DNA from: Anaerolineae bacterium
Lineage (GTDB): Bacteria; Chloroflexota; Anaerolineae; JAAYZQ01
Direction of reading: 5' to 3'
Assembly: GCA_016926595.1 (NCBI GenBank)
Contig: JAFGOG010000049.1
Span: 1-7,966 of the forward strand
DNA: 7,966 bases
The position numbers and the translations under genes are program-made. The notes under the pieces were generated by a model, which saw only the letters and a program-made list of their open reading frames with translations, searched no databases and was not told the origin of the DNA. How positions within the stretch are numbered: the stretch's first letter is position 1; each line of letters begins with the position of its first letter. Below, piece after piece: positions 1 through 6,959 of this stretch.

Positions 1-2
1 CG

Positions 3-1772
3 CTCGCCGGGGCGGCCTATGCCTACTATGGTGCGGCGGACAGCCTCGAGGAGACGGCCGGCTGGACCAAGGCCAGCAACCTCGAAAACGCCTTCTTTGG
101 CTGGTCGGTCGCCTCGGCCGGCGACGTGGATGCCGACGGCTATACCGACGTCATCGTCGGGGCGCCCTACTGGGACGGCGGCCAGGCGCAGGAGGGCCAG
201 GCGTGGGTGTACATGGGCTCGGCCACCGGCCTGGAGACCGCACCCGATTGGTCCAAGCAGCCCAACCAGGCAGGGGCGTATTTCGGCTGGTCGGTCGGAA
301 AGGCCGGCGACGCCAACGGCGACGGCTATGACGATGTCATCGTCGGCTCGCCTGGCTACGACAGCGGTGAAGATGGCGAGGGGATGGCCTGGGTCTACCC
401 GGGCTCCATGTCGGGCCTGGAATCGGCCCCGTTGTGGTACAAGGACAGCGACCAGGCGGGCGCCCAGTTCGGCTATGCCGTCGGCACGGCGGGCGACGTC
501 AACGGCGACGGCTATGGCGACGTGATCGTGGGCGCGCCCTTCTATAGCTCGCCCGAGGCCGGCGAAGGGTGGGCGTGGGTGTATGAAGGCTCGGAGGGCG
601 GCCCGCACAGCGCACCCGATTGGCACGCGGATAGCGATCAGGCCGGCGCCCAGTTTGGCGCCTCGGTGGGGACGGCGGGCGACGTCAACTGCGACGGCTA
701 CTCGGACGTGATCGTGGGCGCGCCGATGTGGGACCACGGTCAGACCAACGAAGGCGGCGCGTGGGTCTACTTTGGCTCACCCCTGGGTCTGTCAGACACA
801 CATGGTTGGCGGCAGGACAGCGACCAGGGCGGGGCCAACTATGGCTTGGCGGTCGGCACCGCCGGTGATGTCAACGGCGACGGCTGCTCTGACATCATTG
901 TCGGGGCGCCGCTCTGGAACGGCGGTCTGGACACTGAGGGGAAGGCGTTCGTCTATCACAGCTCGGGCGCCAGCCTGTACTTGACCCCGGCCTGGACGAA
1001 GGAGAGCGACCAGGCGGCCGCCCACTTTGGCTGCTCAGTAGGCACTGCCGGCGATGTCAACGGCGACGGGTACGCCGACGTCATCGTCGGCGCCAAATGG
1101 TGGAACGGCACCCTGGCCAACGAAGGCGGCGCCTGGGTCTACCACGGCTCGGCCACCGGCGTGCACGTCGCTCCCGATTGGCACGCCACAGGCGGGCAGG
1201 CCTATGCCGAATTTGGCACCTCCGTCGCCACCGCCGGCGACGTCAACGGCGACGCCTACGCCGACGTGATCGTCGGCGCGCCGCGGTACGATGAGGCTTA
1301 TTCTCAGGAGGGACAGGCGTCTGTGTTCTATGGCAACGGCGGCAAGGGCTCGTCCTTGGCCCTGCGCCAGTCTGCCCAGCACTGGAATATTGCCCATCTC
1401 GGCCGTACGGAGAGCGACAGCTTCAGACTGCACATGGTTTATCGTAGCCCATTTGGTCGCGGGGAGAGCGCACACGAAATCGAGGCCAAGCCGCTGCCCG
1501 TCGTCTTTGACGGACAGGGTACCTTCATCCCCGGCGGGCAGTGGCTCAACCCGGTTCTTGGTCAGGGTACCACCATGGTGAGTCCCTCTGGACTACACCT
1601 GGGCATGGCCTATCACTGGCGGCTGCGCACCCTCTACAACCCGGCCACCACCCCCTTTATGCCCGCCAGCCGGTGGGTGACGATCCCGTGGAACGGCTGG
1701 AATGAGGAGGATCTGCGCACGATGGGCTCTCGGATTAGCCTGCCGGTGGTGATGCGCAACTACGAGCCGTAG
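3..1772 (+). CDS. FG-GAP (integrin alpha-type) repeat surface protein, 5'-partial
   Basis: The reading frame is open from the first bases of the window, so the true start and signal peptide lie upstream. ATG 126 is an internal methionine, not the start. Seven copies of the calcium-binding FG-GAP core (A-G-D-V-N-G-D-G-Y-x-D-V-I-V-G-A-P) are visible. Each is followed by a W-V-Y-x-G-S strand and each is preceded by an F-G-x-S-V segment. The first about 40 codons are the tail of an earlier repeat. Such repeats fold as blades of a beta-propeller, with the D-x-N-G-D-G loops binding Ca2+; the proteins are normally secreted and used in adhesion or binding. After the last repeat a domain of about 130 residues contains Y-H-W-R-L-R and S-R-W-V-T-I-P-W-N-G-W, ending in S-L-P-V-V-M-R-N-Y. 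Repeat 4 has Cys for Gly in the loop (V-N-C-D-G) and repeat 7 has Ala (N-G-D-A-Y). The ligand is unknown. The family call is secure; the role is not. Confidence 0.9.
   Translation, partial: LAGAAYAYYGAADSLEETAGWTKASNLENAFFGWSVASAGDVDADGYTDVIVGAPYWDGGQAQEGQAWVYMGSATGLETAPDWSKQPNQAGAYFGWSVGKAGDANGDGYDDVIVGSPGYDSGEDGEGMAWVYPGSMSGLESAPLWYKDSDQAGAQFGYAVGTAGDVNGDGYGDVIVGAPFYSSPEAGEGWAWVYEGSEGGPHSAPDWHADSDQAGAQFGASVGTAGDVNCDGYSDVIVGAPMWDHGQTNEGGAWVYFGSPLGLSDTHGWRQDSDQGGANYGLAVGTAGDVNGDGCSDIIVGAPLWNGGLDTEGKAFVYHSSGASLYLTPAWTKESDQAAAHFGCSVGTAGDVNGDGYADVIVGAKWWNGTLANEGGAWVYHGSATGVHVAPDWHATGGQAYAEFGTSVATAGDVNGDAYADVIVGAPRYDEAYSQEGQASVFYGNGGKGSSLALRQSAQHWNIAHLGRTESDSFRLHMVYRSPFGRGESAHEIEAKPLPVVFDGQGTFIPGGQWLNPVLGQGTTMVSPSGLHLGMAYHWRLRTLYNPATTPFMPASRWVTIPWNGWNEEDLRTMGSRISLPVVMRNYEP
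120..1345 (+). repeat. Tandem 186-bp (62-residue) FG-GAP coding repeats
   Basis: The GGCGAC/GGTGAT that opens each Ca2+ loop lies at 120, 306, 492, 678, 864, 1050 and 1236, exactly 186 bp apart every time. The DNA of the loop (GGCGACGTCAACGGCGACGG and close variants) is highly alike between units, while the blade-connecting segments differ more. The regular length suggests growth by unit duplication without later indels. At least part of an eighth unit lies at the left edge. Confidence 0.9.
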
Positions 1773-1828
1773 ACGGCAGCGTAAACTGGCCTACATACAG
1801 GCCACCCAAGAGCGCTTACAATTGATGC

Positions 1829-1865
1829 AAACGGGCCGACGGGGGCACGCCCCGCCGGCCCGTTT
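1829..1865 (+). terminator. GC-rich stem-loop terminator after the FG-GAP gene
   Basis: The left arm starting at 1829 (AAACGGGCCG, then a mismatched A, then CGGGG) pairs with the right arm ending at 1865 (CCCCG, C, CGGCCCGTTT). The loop is GCACG, with one A-C mismatch. The U-run after it is short (TTTGGTT), so it is a moderate intrinsic terminator. It has A's on the other flank and may work in both directions. It sits 57 nt after the FG-GAP stop codon and before the csoR promoter, separating the two transcription units. Confidence 0.65.
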
Positions 1866-1901
1866 GGTTGGGATCGCCAGATCTATGGCCGATCAAGAAG
1901 C

Positions 1902-1930
1902 TTGACAAGGTTGATCCATCGTGCTATACT
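1902..1930 (+). promoter_or_regulatory. Sigma70-type promoter of the copper operon
   Basis: TTGACA at 1902-1907 and TATACT at 1925-1930 are separated by an ideal 17-bp spacer. Transcription would start near 1937, giving csoR a leader of about 40 nt. The promoter is strong by sequence, which fits a unit that is held off by a repressor. The copper-type inverted repeat overlaps the -10 box and start point. Confidence 0.8.
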
Positions 1931-1958
1931 GCGCCCCCCCCATAGGGGAGGGGGGTAT
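1926..1958 (+). promoter_or_regulatory. Probable CsoR operator (C-tract/G-tract inverted repeat)
   Basis: ATAC at 1926-1929 mirrors GTAT at 1955-1958. Between them lie a run of eight C's (1934-1941), ATA, and two G runs (1945-1948 and 1950-1955). CsoR-family repressors bind pseudo-palindromes of this kind, with A/T ends around facing C and G tracts. The site covers the -10 box and the likely transcription start, so apo-CsoR bound here would block RNA polymerase and Cu(I) would release it. The position supports autoregulation of csoR-copZ-copA. Binding itself is inferred. Confidence 0.7.
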
Positions 1959-1978
1959 ATCGCGAAGGGCATAGGCGG

Positions 1979-2257
1979 ATGACCGAAGAGCATAAACGAG
2001 AGATCCTGAACCGGCTCAAGAGCGTCGAGGGCCACGTGCGCGGCATCGAGCGCATGGTGGATGAGGATGCATACTGCATAGAGGTGATCAACCAGATCCT
2101 GGCGGTGCAGCGGGCGCTGGACAAGGTCAACAGCATGATCCTGGAGCGCCACCTGCAGACCTGTGTGACCACGGCCATCCGCGGTGACGACGCTGCCGAG
2201 CGGGAGCGGGTCATCGCCGAGATCATGGATGTGTTTGAGACGACGGGCAAGATGTAA
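1979..2257 (+). CDS. csoR: CsoR-family copper-sensing transcriptional repressor
   Basis: This 92-residue all-alpha protein matches the CsoR/RcnR/FrmR (DUF156) family in length and sequence; the N-terminal stretch R-L-K-S-V-E-G-H-V-R-G-I-E-R-M is typical. The Cu(I) ligand set of CsoR is present as Cys33, His58 and Cys62 (C...HxxxC), with Tyr32 next to Cys33 as in CsoR. This favours a copper sensor over the Ni/Co sensor RcnR or formaldehyde sensor FrmR. In the family, apo-protein tetramers bind operator DNA and Cu(I) binding releases it. The start is ATG 1979, with AAGGG at 1965-1969 as a likely ribosome site. It is first in an operon with copZ and copA and lies just behind its own probable operator. 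Confidence 0.92.
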   Translation: MTEEHKREILNRLKSVEGHVRGIERMVDEDAYCIEVINQILAVQRALDKVNSMILERHLQTCVTTAIRGDDAAERERVIAEIMDVFETTGKM

Positions 2258-2263
2258 TATGCT

Positions 2264-2299
2264 CTATCTGGTGTTGCGTGTGCACGCAACACCAGATAG
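2264..2299. repeat. Perfect 17-bp inverted repeat between csoR and copZ
   Basis: CTATCTGGTGTTGCGTG at 2264-2280 is followed by TG and then its exact reverse complement at 2283-2299. As RNA it would form a very stable hairpin of 16 pairs with a 4-nt loop. No U-run follows, and the copZ ribosome site begins about 6 nt later. It is therefore not a standard intrinsic terminator. It could be a processing or stability element that separates csoR levels from copZA levels, an attenuator, or a protein-binding palindrome. Confidence 0.8.
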
Positions 2300-2317
2300 C
2301 AGATGGGGAGGAATGTA

Positions 2318-2524
2318 ATGGACACGATCACTTTGAAAATCCCGAGTATAAGCTGCGGGCATTGTGTCATGACCATCAAGCGCGAGGGAAGCGCGGTGGA
2401 GGGTGTCGAGTTTGTCAGTGGCGATCCCGCCGCCAAGACGGCCACCTTCAAGGTAGCCAGCGAGCAGGCGCTGAAGCAGCTCAAGGCAACCCTGGCCGAG
2501 GCCGGCTACCCGGCCCAAGACTGA
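2318..2524 (+). CDS. copZ: CopZ-like copper chaperone (HMA domain)
   Basis: This 68-residue protein is one heavy-metal-associated domain of the expected ferredoxin-like size. The Cu(I) site is Cys13-Gly-His-Cys16, near the N-terminus in S-I-S-C-G-H-C, instead of the usual G-M-T-C-x-x-C. It ends with the A-E-A-G-Y-P strand typical of the fold. CopZ proteins bind Cu(I) in the cytoplasm and pass it to the N-terminal domains of CopA or to CsoR. ATG 2318 is chosen because GGGGAGGA at 2305-2312 sits 5 nt before it; an in-frame ATG at 2303 would lack a ribosome site and overlap this one. The stop is TGA. The copA start follows after 19 nt, so the two are probably translated from one message. Confidence 0.88.
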   Translation: MDTITLKIPSISCGHCVMTIKREGSAVEGVEFVSGDPAAKTATFKVASEQALKQLKATLAEAGYPAQD

Positions 2525-2543
2525 CAACTGTAGGGTGTGGCAG

Positions 2544-4991
2544 ATGGCAACCAAACAGGTGACTTTGCCCGTCACGGGCATGACCTGCGCCAACTGCTCG
2601 TTGACCATCGAGCGGAACCTGAAGCGCCTGGACGGCGTCCAGGAAGTGGCGGTCAACCTGGCTACCGAAAAGGCGTCGGTGGTCTATGATCCGGCGGCGG
2701 TGAATCAGGGTGAATTTCTTGCGCTGATCCGGGACATCGGGTATGATGTGGCGACGGCCAAGGCCGAGCTGCCGATCACCGGCATGACCTGCGCCAACTG
2801 CGCCCTGACTATCGAGCGCACGTTAAAGCGGCTGGATGGGGTTGTGTCGGCCAACGTCAACCTGGCCAGTGAGCGGGCCAGCGTCGAATACCTGCCTGGC
2901 GTCGTCAGTCTGAAGGCGATCCAGCAGGCTATCCGCGACGCGGGCTATGACGTGGTCGTCGCCGCTGAGGGCGAGTCCGCTGAGGACGTGGAGCGCGCCG
3001 CCCGCGAGGCCGAGATCCGCGATCAGACGCGCAAATTCTGGATCGGCGTGGCCTTGTCGGCGCCGCTGCTGCTGCTCAGCATGGCCCGCGATTTCGGCCT
3101 GCTGGGCATGTGGGCCCACGACGCCTGGTTCAACTGGCTGCTGTTGGCCCTGGCGACGCCGGTCCAGTTTTATGTCGGCTCTGACTATTACGCCGGCGGG
3201 TTCAAGAGCCTGCGCGCCGGTTCGGCCAACATGGACGTGTTGGTGGCGATGGGCTCGTCGGCGGCGTACTTTTACAGCATAGCGGTGCTGCTGTTTCCTG
3301 GCATCGGCGGCCACGTCTATTTCGAGACCTCGGCGCTGATCATCACCCTCATCAAGCTGGGCAAGATGCTGGAGGCGCGGGCCAAGGGCCGCACTTCGGA
3401 GGCGATCAAGAAGCTGATGGGCCTCCGACCCAAGACCGCCCGGGTGATACGCGACGGGATGCAGGTCGACGTGCCGATCGAGTCGGTCGGGCTGGGCGAC
3501 GTGGTGATCGTCCGCCCCGGCGAGCAGGTGCCGGTCGACGGGGTCGTGATCCAGGGCCGCTCGGCGGTGGACGAGTCGATGCTGACCGGCGAGAGCCTGC
3601 CGGTGGACAAAAAGCCGGGCGACGAAGTGATCGGCGGCACGATCAACAAGCAGGGCATGCTCGAGCTCGAAGCGACCCGCGTCGGCGCCCAGACGGTGCT
3701 GGCCCAGATCATCCGCCTGGTGGAGGAAGCGCAGGGCTCCAAGGCGCCGATCCAGCGGCTGGCCGACCGGGTGTCAGGCGTCTTTGTGCCGGCGGTGATC
3801 GCCGTGGCGCTGATCACCTTCCTGGCCTGGCTCATCCTGGGCGGCGTAGGCTTTACCCAGAGCATGATCTATATGGTGGCCGTTCTGGTGATCGCCTGCC
3901 CGTGTGCGCTTGGATTGGCGACGCCGACGGCGATTATGGTCGGCACCGGCAAGGGGGCGGAGAATGGCATCCTGTTCAAGAACAGCGAGGCCCTGGAGCG
4001 CGCCCACGAGCTGACGGTGGTCGTGCTGGACAAGACAGGCACGATCACCCAGGGCAAGCCGGCGGTGACCGACATAGTCGGCGCCAGTGCCGAGTCGGAG
4101 GAGGTTCTTCGCCTGGCGGCGTCGGCCGAGCGGGGCTCGGAGCATCCACTCGGCGAGGCGATCGTCGCAGCGGCGGTAGACAAGGGGCTGGCACTGAGCG
4201 AACCGCACGGCTTTGAGGCAATCGCCGGCCAGGGTGTGGCTGCGACGGTGGACGGCCGCCAGGTACTGGTCGGCTCGGCGCGGCTGCTCGAATCACGCGG
4301 CGTGGCCATCACCAAGCTGGAAGCGGCGATGGCACGGCTGGAAAGCGAGGCCAAGACGGCCATGCTGGTAGCTGTGGATGGGCAGGCAGTGGGCGCCGTG
4401 GCTGTGGCCGACACGGTCAAGGACAGCTCGGCCGAGGCGATCCGCCAGATGCAGGCGTTGGGGCTGGAAGTGGTGATGATCACCGGCGACAACCCACGCA
4501 CGGCCGAGGCGATAGGCCGGCAGGTGGGGATCAGCCGGATGGCGGCCCAGGTGCTGCCTGACCAAAAGGCCAAAGAGGTCAAGGCCCTACAGGGTGTAGG
4601 GGTAGCCCTGACCGCGGGGAATGGTCGCCCCCTGGTTGGCATGGTCGGCGACGGGATCAACGACGCGCCGGCCCTGGCCCAGGCCGACGTGGGGATTGCG
4701 ATCGGCACCGGCACCGACGTGGCCATGGCGGCCGCCGACGTGACGCTGATGAGCGGCGATCTGCGGGGAGTGCCGCGGGCGATCGCCCTCAGCCGGGCGA
4801 CGATGCGGACCATCAAGCAGAACCTGTTCTGGGCTTTTTTCTACAACGTGATCCTGATTCCGCTGGCGGCGGGGGCGTTCTATCCGTGGCTGGGGCTGCG
4901 CCTGCACCCGGTCATGGCCGCCGGAGCGATGGCCTTTAGCAGCATCTTTGTGGTGAGCAACTCGCTGCGGCTGCGGCGAGCAAGATTCTAG
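2544..4991 (+). CDS. copA: Cu(I)-exporting P1B-type ATPase with two HMA domains
   Basis: This 815-residue pump moves Cu(I) from the cytoplasm across the membrane using ATP. In order it has two HMA domains with G-M-T-C-A-N-C (Cys15/Cys18 and Cys83/Cys86), transmembrane helices from about residue 164, the actuator T-G-E-S at 348-351, and the membrane copper site C-P-C at 452-454. Then come the phosphorylation motif D496-K-T-G-T, S-E-H-P-L at 532-536 in the nucleotide domain, T-G-D-N at 647-650 and G-D-G-I-N-D at 702-707. Tyr767-Asn768 and Met796-x-x-Ser-Ser in the last helices are the remaining P1B-1 copper ligands. Every signature residue is present. ATG 2544 is preferred, with AGGG at 2532-2535; a GTG at 2535 would add only three residues and has no ribosome site. 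About ten extra residues precede G-D-G-I-N-D. It is the third gene of the copper operon. Confidence 0.95.
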   Translation: MATKQVTLPVTGMTCANCSLTIERNLKRLDGVQEVAVNLATEKASVVYDPAAVNQGEFLALIRDIGYDVATAKAELPITGMTCANCALTIERTLKRLDGVVSANVNLASERASVEYLPGVVSLKAIQQAIRDAGYDVVVAAEGESAEDVERAAREAEIRDQTRKFWIGVALSAPLLLLSMARDFGLLGMWAHDAWFNWLLLALATPVQFYVGSDYYAGGFKSLRAGSANMDVLVAMGSSAAYFYSIAVLLFPGIGGHVYFETSALIITLIKLGKMLEARAKGRTSEAIKKLMGLRPKTARVIRDGMQVDVPIESVGLGDVVIVRPGEQVPVDGVVIQGRSAVDESMLTGESLPVDKKPGDEVIGGTINKQGMLELEATRVGAQTVLAQIIRLVEEAQGSKAPIQRLADRVSGVFVPAVIAVALITFLAWLILGGVGFTQSMIYMVAVLVIACPCALGLATPTAIMVGTGKGAENGILFKNSEALERAHELTVVVLDKTGTITQGKPAVTDIVGASAESEEVLRLAASAERGSEHPLGEAIVAAAVDKGLALSEPHGFEAIAGQGVAATVDGRQVLVGSARLLESRGVAITKLEAAMARLESEAKTAMLVAVDGQAVGAVAVADTVKDSSAEAIRQMQALGLEVVMITGDNPRTAEAIGRQVGISRMAAQVLPDQKAKEVKALQGVGVALTAGNGRPLVGMVGDGINDAPALAQADVGIAIGTGTDVAMAAADVTLMSGDLRGVPRAIALSRATMRTIKQNLFWAFFYNVILIPLAAGAFYPWLGLRLHPVMAAGAMAFSSIFVVSNSLRLRRARF

Positions 4992-4999
4992 ATTTTAGT

Positions 5000-5038
5000 T
5001 TTTTGGATCTGGCCGCATTTCAATCCAGAATCCGGAAA
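5000..5038 (+). other. Possible stem-loop in the leader of the selenoprotein gene
   Basis: GGATCTGG at 5005-5012 pairs with CCAG-A-ATCC at 5025-5033 (one bulged A, 12-nt loop). The stem can be lengthened by the preceding T-run pairing with GGAAA at 5034-5038. It ends just before the G-run (5040-5045) that serves as ribosome site for the next gene. The T-run lies before the hairpin, so this is not a terminator. I see no clear separate promoter in the 57-nt gap after copA. A role in mRNA processing or translation is only a possibility. Confidence 0.35.
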
Positions 5039-5048
5039 TGGGGGGAAT

Positions 5049-6899
5049 ATGAATCTGAAACGTATGTGGTTGGCTGCGCTGGTTGCGCTGGCGCTGGTGG
5101 TAGCGGCGTGTGGCCCTGACATGTCAACGCCGACACCGGGCGGACAGGCGACAGCCTCCACCCAGGCGCCCACTCAAGCGGCGACATCGCCAGGACAGAC
5201 ACCGGTAGCTACCCAGGGAGTACAGCCAACGTCCGCTCCGGTAGCGCCTGGCGACCTGCCGGTGGACCCCAACGACTGGCGAACGCTGGGCTCAGCAGAC
5301 GCTGCGGTAACCTTTATCGAATACTCCGAGTTCCAGTGACCTTTCTGCGCCAAGTACGCCCGTGAGGTGTACCCGCAGATCGTCAGCGACTATGTGCTCA
5401 CCGGCAAGGTGCGCTACGTTTTCAGGAATTTCCCAATGAGCTATCACACTTGGGCGCAAAAGGCCGCCGAGGCAGCCGAATGCGCTGGCGAGCAGGGGCA
5501 GTACTGGGAGATGCACGACGCGCTGTTTAGCAGCCAGGGCGAGTGGAGCAGCAGCCAGGACGCGGTGCCGGTTTTCAAGGGGCTGGCAGCCAACCTAAAG
5601 CTGGACCAGGCCCAGTTTGATAGCTGCATCGACGGGGACAAATACACGGAGAGGATACAAGCTGACACGCTGGAAGGGATCCAGGCCGGCGTCAGCGGCA
5701 CACCGTCCTTCTCTGTCAACGGCGTGTTGGTGGTTGGGGCGCAGCCCTTTGACGCATTCAAGGAAAAGATCGAATATGCGCTGGCGGGAGGCGAGGCCCC
5801 TAGCTTGACGGTGCCGGCCGACAGCTACCGCAGCATGGGCAAGGCCGACGCGCCGTTAGTGATCACCGAGTTTTCGGACTATCAGTGCTCGGCGTGCGGC
5901 TATGTCGCCAACACGGTGATCCCAGAGTTCATCAAGCGTTACGTGGATACCGGCCGAGTCCGGTTCGTCTACCGGGATTTTCCATTGGGCGGCGCCGATT
6001 CCACGTCCCATAAAGGGGCGGAGGCGGCGTTCTGCGCAGGCAAACAGGGCTACTACTGGGAGATGAACGAAAAGCTCTTTTCCAGCCAAAGCGAGTGGGG
6101 TGCGGAAGGAGCGGATCTGGCCACGCTGTTGCGCGGCTATGCGGCGCAGATCGGGATGGACACGGACGCGTTCAACGAATGCCTGGATTCAGGCGAGGCC
6201 GCCCTGGTCATCCAGGGAGACTTTTTGTCTGGAGAGCAGCTCGGGGTGAATGCGACCCCTTACTTCTTTGTCGGCGATGTGCCGATCCGGGGCGGGCTGC
6301 CGATTGACGCCTTTTCCATAGTCATCGACTATGTAGCCGAGGGTGGTTCGGGTGTGAATATCGTGCCCGTGGGCAGTTGGAATGTCCAGGGCAACCCGCA
6401 GACAGCCAAGGCGGTCACAGTGGCGTTCATAGACTATGCCAATGCCGAGTCTCGCCAGCACGCCTTGGAGACCCTGCCCCAACTAAAGCAGACATACGTC
6501 GATACCGGCCAGATGCTATATGTGATCCATCCATGGGCGGCGAGCGAGGACGCGCCCGGCTCTCGTGGCGCCGTCGCCGCCGTGTGCGCCAGCCAGCAGG
6601 ACAAGGGCTGGGAGATGCACACCAAGCTCTTTGAAGAGCAGGACAAGTGGGCGCAGGCCGCCGACCCGCAGCCGCTTTTCGCCAGCTACGCCCAGGGCCT
6701 GGGCCTGGATATGACCGGGTTTGAGGAGTGCCTGGGCTCGCAGTGGGCCAAGCTACAATCCCAGTCGGGCAACGTGGTGGCCGCAATGTACGGCGTGCCC
6801 GGCGCTCCAACCTTTATGTTCAATAACGGCCAATCCAAAGCGGGCTCGCCGACCTTTGCAGAGTTCAAGACGATCATCGACTCGATCGTCAGCCAATAA
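5049..6899 (+). CDS. Selenocysteine-containing lipoprotein with three DsbA-like domains
   Basis: Read through the in-frame TGA at codon 97, this is one 616-residue protein. Residues 1-21 are a lipoprotein signal ending in V-A-A-C21. Residues about 25-67 are a Thr/Pro/Gln/Ala linker. Three DsbA-type thioredoxin domains follow. Domain 1 has E-F-Q-U97-P-F-C100 and a cis-proline (T-P219). Domain 2 has D-Y-Q-C280-S-A-C283 and T-P404. Domain 3 has Asn465 and Ser468 where the cysteines should be, but keeps A-P587. Each domain also carries a second cysteine pair (145/193, 329/378, 513/561) around a W-E-M-(H/N)-x-K/A-L-F helix; some actinobacterial DsbAs have a second disulfide at similar spacing. Domains 1 and 2 should exchange disulfides outside the cytoplasm; domain 3 cannot do so in the usual way. 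Without Sec insertion only 96 residues of signal and linker would be made. ATG 5049 follows a G-run at 5040-5045. The gene lies 57 nt after copA. Oxidase, reductase or isomerase direction is not decided by sequence. Confidence 0.85.
5337..5339 (+). other. In-frame TGA read as selenocysteine (Sec97)
   Basis: The frame runs ...E-Y-S-E-F-Q, TGA, P-F-C-A-K-Y... and continues for 519 more codons to TAA. DsbA-family proteins have Cys at exactly this position (F-x-C-P-x-C), and domain 2 of the same protein has it (D-Y-Q-C-S-A-C). TGA is a normal stop elsewhere in the window (end of copZ), so this is not a general code change. A stem-loop of SECIS type follows at once. A TGC/TGT-to-TGA error or mutation is the main alternative. 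Confidence 0.85.
5345..5378 (+). promoter_or_regulatory. Probable bacterial SECIS element
   Basis: An upper stem of seven pairs joins GTACGCC (5354-5360) and GGTGTAC (5366-5372), with one G-U pair, and closes the loop CGTGA. A lower stem of five pairs joins CTGCG (5345-5349) and CGCAG (5374-5378). They are separated by an asymmetric internal loop (CCAA against C). The apical loop starts 21 nt after the TGA and has G as its second base followed by U. These match the known rules for bacterial SECIS: a hairpin inside the coding region, loop about 16-37 nt from UGA, and a G in the first two loop bases. It would recruit SelB with Sec-tRNA. The element also encodes F-C-A-K-Y-A-R-E-V-Y-P-Q. Confidence 0.75.
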
Positions 6900-6959
6900 G
6901 TGCGGGTGCGGCCGGAAACCGGCCCGAGGTGGGGAATAACACACAGGATTCGTTCAGTA

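Noticed and set aside
19..525. Arg/Pro/Ala/Thr-rich open frame at the left edge
   Set aside because: It overlaps the FG-GAP repeats in another frame and only mirrors their GC-rich periodic DNA.
120..1345. CRISPR-like array from regular repeats
   Set aside because: The 186-bp period lies in a continuous open frame and encodes FG-GAP blades; unit size and divergence do not fit CRISPR.
1787..1804. Small inverted repeat TGGCCT/AGGCCA after the FG-GAP stop
   Set aside because: Only six pairs with a six-base loop and no U-run; the much stronger hairpin at 1829-1865 explains termination better.
1924..2484. Minus-strand open frame of 186 codons across csoR and copZ
   Set aside because: It runs through the operator, the palindrome and two convincing genes and shows no family features.
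3869..4816. Long open frame on the minus strand inside copA (315 codons)
   Set aside because: It is antisense to a fully conserved ATPase, has the Ser/Ala/Arg/Thr-rich make-up typical of GC-rich shadow frames, and shows no recognisable domain.
4961..5004. Intrinsic terminator at the end of copA
   Set aside because: CTCGC/GCGAG at 4961-4980 is a weak five-pair stem inside the coding region, and the T-run lies about 20 nt further on, too far for a standard terminator.
5337..5339. Nonsense mutation or pseudogene, with a separate gene beginning at GTG 5367
   Set aside because: The TGA sits exactly on a catalytic Cys position, the frame stays open for 519 codons with well-kept motifs, a SECIS-like hairpin follows, and GTG 5367 has no ribosome site, no signal peptide and would cut off the active site.
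5337..5339. Altered genetic code with TGA read as Trp or Gly
   Set aside because: copZ ends with TGA at the expected place, and no other gene in the window has an internal TGA.
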